DNA from: an uncultured Dorea sp.
Lineage (GTDB): Bacteria > Bacillota > Clostridia > Lachnospirales > Lachnospiraceae
Assembly: GCA_910585725.1 (NCBI GenBank)
Contig: CAJUFA010000001.1
Coordinates: 1 to 10,890 of the forward strand
Reading direction: 5' to 3'
DNA: 10,890 bases
Below the pieces are notes generated by a model that saw only the letters and a list, made by a program, of their open reading frames with translations, was not told the origin of the DNA and made no database searches. The translations under genes and the position numbers were made by a program. The first letter of the stretch is position 1, and each line of letters starts with the position of its first letter. Shown here in pieces: positions 1 to 6,298 of this stretch.

Positions 1-163
1 CTAGTGCGAATGCACATCTCGTCACTTTCCGAGGTCCTTTCGAGGTTTGTGACGATGATGTCTCCTTCTTCTCTCCACTTGGCGAGGTTTTCCACGAGCC
101 CAGTGCGAATGCACATCTCGTCACTTATCGAGGTCCTTTCGAGGTTTGTGACGACGATGTCTC
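1..163. repeat. Tandem repeat array, 99-base period, at the KOW gene 3' end
   Basis: Positions 3-64 and 102-163 match at 59 of 62 bases and are 99 bases apart. Each copy folds strongly: ACATCTCGTCAC (14-25; 113-124) pairs with GTGACGAyGATGT (49-61; 148-160) with one bulged base, and GTGC-GAAT-GCAC forms a small hairpin beside it. The three differences fall in the loop (28, 29 versus 127, 128) and at the bulge (56 versus 155), so the stem is unchanged. The unit joining the copies contains the CTTAG/CGAG palindrome at 76-109. The array may continue beyond position 1. The expected infA gene is not reached. Positions 1-124 hold no other recognisable gene. Confidence 0.8.
76..109. repeat. CTTAG/CGAG palindromic repeat between the tandem copies
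   Basis: CACTTGGC (76-83) pairs with GCCCAGTG (98-105) at 7 of 8 positions, and the core is CGAGGTT...CACGAG. It aligns directly with 10853-10886 and 5397-5432. Its right end overlaps the start of the 102-163 tandem copy. Confidence 0.65.
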
Positions 164-385
164 TTTGATTATTCTCCTTATTGCTGCATCGTCAACTGCG
201 GTAATATCGTATTCTCTGCATATAACCTGAACATGTTTCTTCTTCTTCTTCTTCAGACGATCCAGCGTTCTAATGCTGCCGTCCGCTAAATATACATATG
301 CGTCGTCAACATCAATTATGATATAAACATTTCCTGTATCATGACCTGCTTTTGATCTTGCAAGCATCCCTCTCACATATTCCAT
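125..385 (-). CDS. KOW-domain RNA-binding protein (L14e/L27e-like)
   Basis: This is a small basic protein of the type that sits between map and infA in many Clostridia, related to the KOW domain of eukaryotic and archaeal L14e, L6e and L27e. Its exact job is not established. It probably binds RNA or ribosomes. The 86-residue product starts MEYVRGMLARSKAGHDTGNVYIII, has YVYLADGSIRTLDRL, then six lysines in a row (45-50), and a short C-terminal helix DDAAIRRIIK (65-74). The start ATG has AGAAGG upstream. Residues 75-86 (ETSSSQTSKGPR) are encoded by the repeat unit at 102-163, which also supplies the TAA stop. The native C-terminus has therefore probably been replaced or extended by repeat DNA. 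The frame stays open after that stop to the window edge. Confidence 0.85.
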   Translation of the reverse strand: MEYVRGMLARSKAGHDTGNVYIIIDVDDAYVYLADGSIRTLDRLKKKKKKHVQVICREYDITAVDDAAIRRIIKETSSSQTSKGPR

Positions 386-408
386 AACCGCATCCTTCTT
401 TCTTCCGT

Positions 409-1182
409 CTAGAGCGTGTATGAAGTGTTGTCTGTCAAAGTCAAAAGCACCGGTTCACCGTCCGTAATCAATACCGTATTTTCATAATGTGCGGAAAGAC
501 TATGATCCCGGCTCACGACTGTCCATTCATCCTCAAGCCAGTTAACCTCCCACGTCCCTATATTGATCATAGGTTCTATGGCAAGCGTCATTCCGGCCTT
601 CAGCTTCACACCTCTTCTGTCCACCTTATAATTCGGTATCTGAGGCGACTCATGCAGAGATGTGCCGATTCCATGCCCGCACAGATCCCGAACCACACCA
701 TATCCATGTTTGGTGGCATGGCTGTCAATTGCTGCTGAAATATCAAATAGATGATTGCCCTCTTTCGCGAATTTTATACCTTCAAAGAAACATTCTCTTG
801 TAACTTTGATCAGTTCCTCCGCTTCTTTGCTGATCCTGCCGATGCCGTGAGTTCTCGCGGCGTCAGAATGATACCCTTTAAAAATTACTCCTGCATCCAG
901 GCTGACAATATCTCCTTCTTTCAAGATCCGGCGCTTATCCGGTATACCATGAACGACTTCCTCATTCACAGACACGCAGATGGATGCCGGATACCCGTTA
1001 TAATTAAGAAAAGAAGGAGTACATCCATAACTTCGAATCACTTCCTCGCCCAGACGGTCAATATCCTTTGTGCTCATTCCCGGATGCAGAGCCTTTCCTA
1101 ATTCTTCATGAACAATTTCCAATATACGCCCGGCTTCTTTCATTAGTTCTATTTCTCTCGCCGATTTGATCGTAATTGCCAT
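409..1182 (-). CDS. map: Methionine aminopeptidase, type I
   Basis: This cytosolic metalloenzyme removes the initiator methionine from new proteins when the second residue is small. The 257-residue product is a short type Ia form without an N-terminal zinc-finger or SH3-binding extension. All five metal ligands are present at the expected spacing: Asp96, Asp107, His170, Glu203 and Glu234. His78 also matches a conserved active-site histidine. Motifs visible are SLDAGVIFKGYHSDAART, CGHGIGTSLHE and AIEPMINIG. The start follows adk by 4 bases, so coupling is expected. The KOW gene follows after 23 bases. The C-terminal tail LTDNTSYTL is not obviously conserved. Confidence 0.98.
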   Translation of the reverse strand: MAITIKSAREIELMKEAGRILEIVHEELGKALHPGMSTKDIDRLGEEVIRSYGCTPSFLNYNGYPASICVSVNEEVVHGIPDKRRILKEGDIVSLDAGVIFKGYHSDAARTHGIGRISKEAEELIKVTRECFFEGIKFAKEGNHLFDISAAIDSHATKHGYGVVRDLCGHGIGTSLHESPQIPNYKVDRRGVKLKAGMTLAIEPMINIGTWEVNWLEDEWTVVSRDHSLSAHYENTVLITDGEPVLLTLTDNTSYTL

Positions 1183-1186
1183 GATC

Positions 1187-1831
1187 TTACTCTCCTAAGA
1201 TATCCACAATCGCCTGGAACACGTCGTTGATATCAATGGTTCCGTCAACCGTCCTCAAGATCCCTGCATTCGTGTAATAATCAATCAAGGGCTGTGTCTG
1301 CTCATGATAAACACCAAGACGTTTCTTAACGGTCTCTGGCTTGTCGTCGTCTCTCAGTATCAGTTCCTTCCCGCAGACGTCGCAGACTCCTTCGGTTTTT
1401 GTCGGCGCATACTCCAGATGATATGTAGCCCCGCATCCGACGCATGCGCGGCGACCCGACATACGGTGAACAATGTTCTCATCCGGCACATCTACGTCAA
1501 TGGCATAATCCATCTTTTCTCCGATTGCATTCAGCGCTTTATCTAATGCTTCAGCCTGCGGAATCGTCCTCGGAAATCCGTCCAATACATATCCGTTCAC
1601 GCAGTCATCCTGCTTCACACGGTCTACTACCAGATCAACAACCAATTCGTCCGGCACCAGAAGTCCCTGATCCATATATGTCTTAGCTTTATTACCAAGC
1701 TCTGTTCCGTTCTTAATATTTGCTCTGAAGATATCGCCTGTTGAGATATGAGGAATGTTGTATTTTGCGGCAATCTTCTTCGCCTGGGTTCCTTTTCCCG
1801 CTCCTGGAGCGCCTAACATAATAATCTTCAT
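1187..1831 (-). CDS. adk: Adenylate kinase
   Basis: This cytosolic enzyme interconverts ATP plus AMP with two ADP and so sets the adenylate balance. The 214-residue product has the P-loop GAPGAGKGT (7-15), the AMP-binding STGDIFR segment (30-36), DGFPRT (84-89), and the catalytic or LID arginines in HRMSGRR (122-128). The LID carries four cysteines, Cys130, Cys133, Cys150 and Cys153, in a CxxC-x16-CxxC arrangement, the zinc-binding form common in Gram-positive bacteria. The ATG follows GAGGAGG. Only 4 bases separate it from map, whose ribosome binding site AGGAGAG is made by the last adk codons. Confidence 0.98.
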   Translation of the reverse strand: MKIIMLGAPGAGKGTQAKKIAAKYNIPHISTGDIFRANIKNGTELGNKAKTYMDQGLLVPDELVVDLVVDRVKQDDCVNGYVLDGFPRTIPQAEALDKALNAIGEKMDYAIDVDVPDENIVHRMSGRRACVGCGATYHLEYAPTKTEGVCDVCGKELILRDDDKPETVKKRLGVYHEQTQPLIDYYTNAGILRTVDGTIDINDVFQAIVDILGE

Positions 1832-1860
1832 ATAGAAATTCCTCCTCTTTATAGCAGTTT

Positions 1861-1886
1861 AACCCGCGAAAATATTTCCGCGAGTT
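1861..1886 (-). promoter_or_regulatory. Hairpin between secY and adk
   Basis: On the mRNA strand AACTCGCGGAAAT faces ATTTTCGCGGGTT, starting 7 bases after the secY stop. The stem is continuous apart from two G-U pairs, with an A/T-rich tip. The sequence after it (AAACTGC) has no U-run, so an intrinsic terminator is unlikely. An mRNA processing or stabilising element at the secY end is plausible. It is unrelated in sequence to the repeat families elsewhere in the window. Confidence 0.6.
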
Positions 1887-1893
1887 TCAACTG

Positions 1894-3210
1894 TTAATTA
1901 TTCAAAAATCCTTTATAATTACGTACCAGCATCTGTGATTCCATCTGCTTCATTGTCTCCAATACTACACTGACAATAATGATCAGAGAAGTTCCTCCAA
2001 AGGATACACTTGCACCAAGCCATCCGTTGAACAGAATAGGAACAATCTGGATGACAATCAATCCGCATGCCCCTATAAAAATAATACGGTTCAAAATCTT
2101 CGTCAAATATTCAACCGTCGGTCTGCCCGGACGGATACCCGGGATAAAACCACCGCTCTTTTTCATATTATTCGCAATCTCCAACGGGTTAAAAGTGATA
2201 GAAGTATAGAAATAAGCGAAAAATACTGTCAGAACAATGTATACAAGCAACCCCCAGCTATATTGAATTTGCTCAGGATTACACCAATTACCCTGATTTA
2301 GTCCTCTCAGAATCTCACTTCCGATTCCTGACCCGTCGCCTTTCCCCATAAACGATGCAATTACAATTGGAAACTGCATCAAAGAGGATGAAAATATAAT
2401 CGGAATTACGCCTGCAGTATTGACCTTCAAAGGAATATTCGTGGTACGGCCGCCGTACATCTTCTTGCCTGCCATCTTCTGTGAATAAGAAACTGCAATT
2501 CTTCTCTCTCCTCCCTGGAGTATTACTACGAATACAACCAGAAGAATGATAATCGCCAGAATCACTATGGCGGCAAGACCTGCTGATGCAATCGGTTTAT
2601 CTTTTACAAACTGTTCAAACAATGACGTCATATCGTTCGGGATTCGTGAGACAATATTGATCACCAGTACGATAGAGATCCCGTTTCCCACGCCCTTTTC
2701 CGTAATACGTTCACCGATCCACATCAGGAATGCAGAACCCGCCGTAAGTGTCAGAACTACAATTGCCGCATTAACAAAATTAAACTCCACAAGAAGTCTC
2801 TGACGTCCAAATCCTACTGCCAGGGCAGTCGATTCGAACAACGACAGGCCAACGGTCAGGTAACGCGTGATCGCCGCAATCTTCTTTCTTCCGTCTTCCC
2901 CTTCTTTCTGCATCTCTTCCAGTTTTGGAATCGCAATCGTCAGGAGCTGCATGATGATCGAAGATGTAATATACGGCGTAATACTTAGTGCAAATATAGA
3001 CATTTGCTCGAAAGAGCCACCAGTGAAAGCGTTAAACAGATTAAACGCTTCACCAGTGTTCTGTGCGAAAAATTCTTTGATATAGTTGGAATTCACACCA
3101 GGTGTCGGCAGCTGGGAACCTATTCTTATTACGATCAACATCAAAAAAGTATATCCTATCTTTTTGCGGATATCTTTAATTTGAAATGCCTTTCGAAAAG
3201 TTTCAAACAT
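1894..3210 (-). CDS. secY: Protein translocase channel subunit SecY
   Basis: SecY is the pore subunit of the SecYEG translocon in the cytoplasmic membrane. It passes unfolded proteins outward and inserts membrane proteins, driven by SecA or the ribosome. The 438-residue product shows about ten hydrophobic segments. SecY signature regions lie at about 71-90 (SIFALSITPYITSSIIMQLL) and 163-179 (MWIGERITEKGVGNGIS). The cytosolic C5 loop GFIPGIRPGRPT (354-365) holds the arginine important for SecA-driven export. The C-terminal VLETMKQMESQMLVRNYKGFL is typical. The ATG overlaps the rplO stop by one base. A 62-base spacer with a strong hairpin separates it from adk. Its place among ribosomal genes is the ancestral one. 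Confidence 0.98.
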   Translation of the reverse strand: MFETFRKAFQIKDIRKKIGYTFLMLIVIRIGSQLPTPGVNSNYIKEFFAQNTGEAFNLFNAFTGGSFEQMSIFALSITPYITSSIIMQLLTIAIPKLEEMQKEGEDGRKKIAAITRYLTVGLSLFESTALAVGFGRQRLLVEFNFVNAAIVVLTLTAGSAFLMWIGERITEKGVGNGISIVLVINIVSRIPNDMTSLFEQFVKDKPIASAGLAAIVILAIIILLVVFVVILQGGERRIAVSYSQKMAGKKMYGGRTTNIPLKVNTAGVIPIIFSSSLMQFPIVIASFMGKGDGSGIGSEILRGLNQGNWCNPEQIQYSWGLLVYIVLTVFFAYFYTSITFNPLEIANNMKKSGGFIPGIRPGRPTVEYLTKILNRIIFIGACGLIVIQIVPILFNGWLGASVSFGGTSLIIIVSVVLETMKQMESQMLVRNYKGFLNN

Positions 3211-3650
3211 TAGATCACCTCTGCTTTTCCACCTACAGCCTCAATCTTTTCAATAGCACCCTTGCTGAATGCATTGACCTGTACAGTCAGTTTCTTTGTC
3301 AGTTCACCGTTTCCAAGAATCTTAACACCGTCTCTTGGGTTCTTAATAATGTTCTTATCAACTAATGTCTCTACAGAAACGACTGTGTCATTATCAAACA
3401 CTTCGAGAGCGCTGACATTGATACCGACAATCGTCTTGGTATTCCTGTTCGTAAAGCCTCTCTTCGGTATTCTTCTGTATAATGGCATCTGACCGCCTTC
3501 AAATCCCGGTCTTGTTGCTCCTGAACGAGCCTTCTGTCCCTTATGTCCTTTACCGGCTGTCTTACCATTTCCAGAGCCGTGTCCACGTCCTCTTCTGAAA
3601 TTATCATTCTGCTTTGCTCCGTCAGCAGGTCGTAAGTTTGACAAATCCAT
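3210..3650 (-). CDS. rplO: 50S ribosomal protein L15
   Basis: L15 binds 23S rRNA late in 50S assembly. The 146-residue product has the long Gly/Arg/Lys-rich N-terminal extension that threads into rRNA (RRGRGHGSGNGKTAGKGHKGQKARSG, about 19-44), the GFEGGQMPLYRRIPKRGF block, and a globular C-terminal half ending AIEKIEAVGGKAEVI. The ATG at 3650 has a near-perfect AGGAGGTG. The stop and the secY start overlap as TAATG, so secY translation is probably coupled to this gene. Confidence 0.98.
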   Translation of the reverse strand: MDLSNLRPADGAKQNDNFRRGRGHGSGNGKTAGKGHKGQKARSGATRPGFEGGQMPLYRRIPKRGFTNRNTKTIVGINVSALEVFDNDTVVSVETLVDKNIIKNPRDGVKILGNGELTKKLTVQVNAFSKGAIEKIEAVGGKAEVI

Positions 3651-3680
3651 TGTGACACCTCCTTATCCGAATATTATAAA

Positions 3681-3860
3681 CTATGCCTCTTCAACTTTTA
3701 CCAGATGCTGTACCTGTTTTACCATACCTCTGGTCGCAGCGTTATCCGGCAATACAACTGTCTTATTTAACTTTCTTAATCCCAATGCTTCTACAGTTTT
3801 CTTATGCTTTGGCACAGCACCAATTGTAGATTTAACTAATGTAATTTTTAAATTTGCCAT
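3681..3860 (-). CDS. rpmD: 50S ribosomal protein L30
   Basis: L30 is a small peripheral 50S protein. This 59-residue gene reads MANLKITLVKSTIGAVPKHK, then KTVEALGLRKLNKTVVLPDN, and ends MVKQVQHLVKVEEA. It matches the bacterial L30 pattern KITLVKSxIG and the LGLRKLNxTVVLPDN core. It lies in the standard place between rpsE and rplO. The ATG at 3860 has TAAGGAGGT upstream, formed partly from the rpsE stop, and 14 bases separate the genes. rplO follows after 30 bases. Confidence 0.96.
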   Translation of the reverse strand: MANLKITLVKSTIGAVPKHKKTVEALGLRKLNKTVVLPDNAATRGMVKQVQHLVKVEEA

Positions 3861-3874
3861 CTGAATCTACCTCC

Positions 3875-4384
3875 TTAGCCTAAGATTTCTTCAACAGATT
3901 TACCGCGAAGCTTAGCTACTTCTTCCGGAGTCTTAATCTGACGCAGTCCGGCAATCGTAGCAAGGACAACATTCTGTTTATTGTTAGAACCAAGAGATTT
4001 TGTACGGATATTCTTAATTCCCGCCATCTCGATTACGGCACGCGCCGGACCTCCGGCAATCACGCCGGTACCTTCCGGAGCCTTCTTAAGCAGCACCGAA
4101 GCTCCTCCAAACTTACCGATAAAATCATGCGTAATACTCTCGTTCGCATCCAACGCTACAGTGATAAGATTCTTTGAAGCATCCTCTTTTCCCTTGCGGA
4201 TCGCCTCCGGAATCTCGGTAGCTTTTCCCAAGCCTGCACCAACATGGCCGTTTCCGTCGCCAACAACTACTAAAGCTGTGAATCTCATGTTACGGCCACC
4301 CTTAACAACTTTGGTTACACGCTTAATTGACACTACTTTTTCGTTTAACTCTAATGAACCAGCATCAATACGTTCTTGTTTCAT
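3875..4384 (-). CDS. rpsE: 30S ribosomal protein S5
   Basis: S5 helps keep decoding accurate and lies at the mRNA entrance with S3 and S4. The 169-residue product has an N-terminal double-stranded RNA-binding-like domain with VVKGGRNMRFTALVVVGDGNGHVGAG (26-51). The loop KGGRNM (28-33) is the region where spectinomycin-resistance changes occur in other bacteria and looks unaltered. The C-terminal domain contains GTGVIAGGPARAVIEMAGI and the KSLGSNN motif. The ATG follows GAGGAGG. Its stop overlaps the ribosome binding site of rpmD. Confidence 0.98.
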   Translation of the reverse strand: MKQERIDAGSLELNEKVVSIKRVTKVVKGGRNMRFTALVVVGDGNGHVGAGLGKATEIPEAIRKGKEDASKNLITVALDANESITHDFIGKFGGASVLLKKAPEGTGVIAGGPARAVIEMAGIKNIRTKSLGSNNKQNVVLATIAGLRQIKTPEEVAKLRGKSVEEILG

Positions 4385-4398
4385 GTGTGCTCCTCCTC

Positions 4399-4767
4399 TT
4401 AGAAATTCAACCCAGCTTCTCTAGCTGCGTCTGCTAATGCCTGAACCTTACCGTGGTATATGAATCCGCCTCTGTCAAAGACAACATCCTTAATACCCTT
4501 CTCGATTGCTTTCTCGGCAATCACTTTCCCCAAATGTGCAGCCGCATCAACATTATTTGTTTTTTCTAAACTTGCTTTCACATCTTTCTGAAGAGTGGAA
4601 GCGGAAACCAGAGTATTTCCAACTGTATCGTCAATAATCTGGGCATACATATGATTATTACTTCTGAATACAGCCAAGCGTGGGCATTCAGTCGTGCCGC
4701 TCAAACGGTTACGTATTCTTTTGTGTTTCTTAACGCGCACTTCACTTCTTGATTTTTTGCTAACCAT
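4399..4767 (-). CDS. rplR: 50S ribosomal protein L18
   Basis: L18 binds 5S rRNA and with L5 anchors it in the central protuberance. The 122-residue product has the basic N-terminus KKSRSEVRVKKHKRIRNRLSG, the PRLAVFRSNNHMYAQIIDD strand pair (29-47), and the conserved ending VFDRGGFIYHGKVQALADAAREAGLNF. Length and all blocks fit the family. The ATG is preceded by AAAGGAGAG. The stop lies next to the GAGGAGG of rpsE, with 14 bases between the genes. Confidence 0.98.
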   Translation of the reverse strand: MVSKKSRSEVRVKKHKRIRNRLSGTTECPRLAVFRSNNHMYAQIIDDTVGNTLVSASTLQKDVKASLEKTNNVDAAAHLGKVIAEKAIEKGIKDVVFDRGGFIYHGKVQALADAAREAGLNF

Positions 4768-4785
4768 TATTCACACTCTCCTTTC

Positions 4786-5328
4786 TTATTTCTTACCAGT
4801 CTTACCAACTTTACGTCTGATCACTTCGTCAGAATACTTGATTCCCTTACCCTTGTATGGTTCAGGTCTTCTCTTATCTCTGATCTCAGCTGCGTATTGG
4901 CCGACTTTCTCTTTATCGATACCTTTAACAAGAATCTTATTCTGTCCTTCTACGACAGTCTCAACACCTTCCGGATCTATCATCTCAACCGGATGTGAGT
5001 ATCCCAGACTCAATGTCAATTTGTTCCCGGACTTTGCAGCCCTGTAACCCACACCGTTTACTTCCAGAACTTTCTCATATCCGTTCGTAACGCCTACGAC
5101 CATATTGTTGATCAATGTTCTGGTAAGACCATGGAGGGATTTCATTCTCTTTAAATCATTCGGTCTTGTTACAACGATTGTCTCTCCGTCGACTTTAATT
5201 TCCATCTCAGTCGGAAGCTCTCTTTCAAGAGTTCCTTTTGGACCTTTTACAGTCACTTTATTATTTTCATCGATTTCAACAGTTACACCTGCCGGAATCG
5301 TGACTGGCAGTCTTCCTATACGTGACAT
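4786..5328 (-). CDS. rplF: 50S ribosomal protein L6
   Basis: L6 lies near the sarcin-ricin loop and the factor-binding site of the 50S subunit. It has two similar domains. The 180-residue product begins MSRIGRLPVTIPAGV and ends with the L6 signature RRPEPYKGKGIKYSDEVIRRKVGKTGKK. VNGVGYRAAKSGNKLTLSLGYSHPV marks the start of the second domain. The ATG at 5328 has AAGGAGGAT upstream. Unusually for this operon, 278 bases of noncoding, repeat-rich DNA precede it, so rplF cannot be translated by simple coupling to rpsH. rplR follows after 18 bases. Confidence 0.98.
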   Translation of the reverse strand: MSRIGRLPVTIPAGVTVEIDENNKVTVKGPKGTLERELPTEMEIKVDGETIVVTRPNDLKRMKSLHGLTRTLINNMVVGVTNGYEKVLEVNGVGYRAAKSGNKLTLSLGYSHPVEMIDPEGVETVVEGQNKILVKGIDKEKVGQYAAEIRDKRRPEPYKGKGIKYSDEVIRRKVGKTGKK

Positions 5329-5357
5329 ACCTGTATCCTCCTTAACTTAGATTCTCG

Positions 5358-5379
5358 GAGCAGAAGCTTTTGTCTGCTC
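5358..5379 (-). promoter_or_regulatory. Hairpin in the rplF leader
   Basis: On the mRNA strand GAGCAGA and TCTGCTC form a perfect 7-bp stem with an 8-base loop (CAAAAGCT). It lies about 15 bases before the AAGGAGGAT ribosome binding site of rplF (5335-5343). No U-run follows, so it is not a terminator. It could influence rplF translation or mRNA processing. It does not resemble the repeat families around it, and no known ribosomal protein binding motif was recognised. Confidence 0.55.
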
Positions 5380-5396
5380 TGTTTTCAGTTTGCTGT

Positions 5397-5432
5397 GAGT
5401 ACTTAACGAGGTCTTTCACGAGTTTAGCGACG
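5397..5432. repeat. CTTAG/CGAG palindromic repeat in rpsH-rplF gap
   Basis: GAGTACTTAACGAGGTC...CACGAGTTTAGCGACG aligns with the repeat at 10853-10883 (GAGCACTTAGCGAGGT...CGAGCTTAGTGCGAA) and with 76-109. The core CGAGGT and CGAG are kept while the outer arms are partly decayed. It lies about 70 bases upstream of the rplF start on the mRNA. Confidence 0.6.
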
Positions 5433-5459
5433 TGGTGTTCCCTCACTCACAAATGTTTC

Positions 5460-5506
5460 CACTAAGTTCATCCGGCGTGCTTTGCACTTGGATTCACTAA
5501 GTGTTC
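5460..5506. repeat. 47-base repeat, distal copy
   Basis: It is identical to 5555-5601, with a period of 95 bases, and has the same folding potential. The flanking bases differ immediately outside the unit, so 47 bases is the true extent of identity. Lack of any mismatch in noncoding DNA suggests recent duplication, gene conversion or constraint. Confidence 0.8.
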
Positions 5507-5519
5507 TCCCGTCTGGTTT

Positions 5520-5550
5520 GTTCTCTTCGGCTTCGCCTCTGAGAACGGCC
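5520..5550 (-). repeat. GCCGTTC hairpin repeat, copy in rpsH-rplF gap
   Basis: On the mRNA strand this reads GGCCGTTCTC, then AGA, GGC-GAA-GCC, GAA and GAGAAC. It has an outer 6-bp stem with a 3-bp GC inner stem capped by GAA. It sits between the two 47-base repeat copies. Relatives are at 6040-6070 and 7880-7907. Confidence 0.65.
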
Positions 5551-5554
5551 TTCT

Positions 5555-5601
5555 CACTAAGTTCATCCGGCGTGCTTTGCACTTGGATTCACTAAGTGTT
5601 C
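5555..5601. repeat. 47-base repeat, copy adjoining rpsH stop
   Basis: This unit is identical over 47 bases to 5460-5506. It ends 5 bases short of the rpsH stop codon. On the mRNA strand it begins GAACACTTAGTG and ends AACTTAGTG, so the ends pair (CACTTAGT with ACTTAGTG, one mismatch). ATCC pairs with GGAT further in, and GTGC-AAA-GCAC forms the tip. It is a long imperfect hairpin. Confidence 0.8.
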
Positions 5602-5606
5602 AGTGC

Positions 5607-6008
5607 CTACCAAATATAGCAAAGTACTTCTCCGCCTACGCCGAGTTTTCTTGCTTCTTTATCAGTAATCACACCCTGGTTTGTGGAAATGATCGCAGTT
5701 CCAAGTCCGCCGAATACCTTCGGCACATCGTCTTTTCCTGCGTATACACGAAGTCCCGGTTTGGAAATTCTCTTAAGGCCTGTGATAACCTTCTCGTTCT
5801 TATCCGCGCCATATTTTAATGTGATATGAAGCGTTTTAAACACACCGTCTTCAACCATATCATATTTCTCAATGTATCCTTCATCCAGTAAGATATTTGC
5901 AATCGCAAGTTTCATCTTGGAAGATGGTACATCTACAGTATCATGTTTCGCAGTATTGGCATTACGAATTCTTGTAAGCATATCTGCAATTGGATCGCTC
6001 ATAGTCAT
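5607..6008 (-). CDS. rpsH: 30S ribosomal protein S8
   Basis: S8 is a central 16S rRNA-binding protein of the 30S platform. In E. coli it also represses the spc operon by binding mRNA near rplE; whether that holds here is not visible. The 133-residue product starts MTMSDPIADMLTRIRNAN and ends GGEVLCYIW, with the conserved GLKRISKPGLRVYAGKDDVPKVFGGLGTAIISTNQGV block (79-115). AGGAGG lies 12 bases before the first ATG; a second ATG two codons on is 18 bases away, so the first is preferred. Long repeat-bearing spacers flank it on both sides: 93 bases from rpsN and 278 bases to rplF. Confidence 0.98.
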   Translation of the reverse strand: MTMSDPIADMLTRIRNANTAKHDTVDVPSSKMKLAIANILLDEGYIEKYDMVEDGVFKTLHITLKYGADKNEKVITGLKRISKPGLRVYAGKDDVPKVFGGLGTAIISTNQGVITDKEARKLGVGGEVLCYIW

Positions 6009-6039
6009 GACTTATTAATTCCTCCTCTTCTTAAATGAA

Positions 6040-6070
6040 GTTCTCTTCACCTTTAGCTCAGAGAACGGCC
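6040..6070 (-). repeat. GCCGTTC hairpin repeat, copy in rpsN-rpsH gap
   Basis: On the mRNA strand GTTCTC and GAGAAC form a 6-bp stem. Inside it GCT-AAA-GGT can form a three-pair inner stem with two G-U pairs. It matches the copy at 5520-5550 at 21 of 27 hairpin positions plus the flanking GGCC. The inner stem is kept only when read as the transcribed strand, which favours an RNA role. Confidence 0.65.
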
Positions 6071-6072
6071 TG

Positions 6073-6091
6073 TTTGCCTGGATTTACCAAG
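6073..6091. repeat. Degenerate relative of the 47-base repeat
   Basis: The plus-strand TTTGCCTGGATTTACCAAG resembles TTTGCACTTGGATTCACTAAG, part of the 47-base unit at 5555-5601. Both occupy the same relative position, between a GCCGTTC hairpin and the stop of an upstream gene. This suggests the rpsN-rpsH spacer holds a shortened copy of the composite repeat in the rpsH-rplF gap. Confidence 0.5.
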
Positions 6092-6101
6092 AAAACAACG
6101 C

Positions 6102-6287
6102 CTACCAACTTGCTTTCTTAACGCCTGGAATCTCTCCCTTATATGCCAGCTCACGGAAGCAGACACGGCAGATTCCATATTTTCTCAAATATGCATGTGG
6201 ACGTCCACAGATCCTGCAGCGGTTGTATTCTCTGGTCGAGAATTTCTGCTTACGCTGCTGTTTGATTTTCATTGCTGTCTTAGCCAT
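6102..6287 (-). CDS. rpsN: 30S ribosomal protein S14, zinc-binding type
   Basis: S14 joins the 30S head late in assembly and contacts S3, S10 and S19. This is the short C+ form (also called type Z, rpsZ), 61 residues, with a zinc ribbon made by Cys24, Cys27, Cys40 and Cys43 (CRIC and CRVC). The family ending GEIPGVKKASW is intact. Many bacteria also keep a longer zinc-free paralogue elsewhere for zinc limitation; none is in this window. The ATG has TAAGGAGGT upstream, overlapping the rplE stop. Downstream is a 93-base spacer that carries a hairpin repeat before rpsH. The last codons and stop, TGGTAGGC, are shared as a string with the end of rpsH. Confidence 0.98.
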   Translation of the reverse strand: MAKTAMKIKQQRKQKFSTREYNRCRICGRPHAYLRKYGICRVCFRELAYKGEIPGVKKASW

Positions 6288-6298
6288 ATTCTACCTCC

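Noticed and set aside
1863..1884. Intrinsic terminator after secY
   Set aside because: The stem is good but is followed by a sequence without a U-run, and adk follows closely with its own strong ribosome binding site.
3371..3658. A 95-codon minus-strand frame overlapping rplO
   Set aside because: It is rplO read in another frame, with no family resemblance, while rplO has a perfect ribosome binding site and full conservation.
5460..5601. Possible small CRISPR array (47-base repeats, 48-base spacer)
   Set aside because: There are only two repeats, the spacer itself holds a repeat-family hairpin, the units fold end to end, and there are no cas genes. It fits a dispersed repeat better.
5329..5606. 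A small gene or promoter in the rpsH-rplF spacer
   Set aside because: No open frame with a ribosome binding site and no convincing -35/-10 pair was found; repeats and one hairpin account for most of the stretch.
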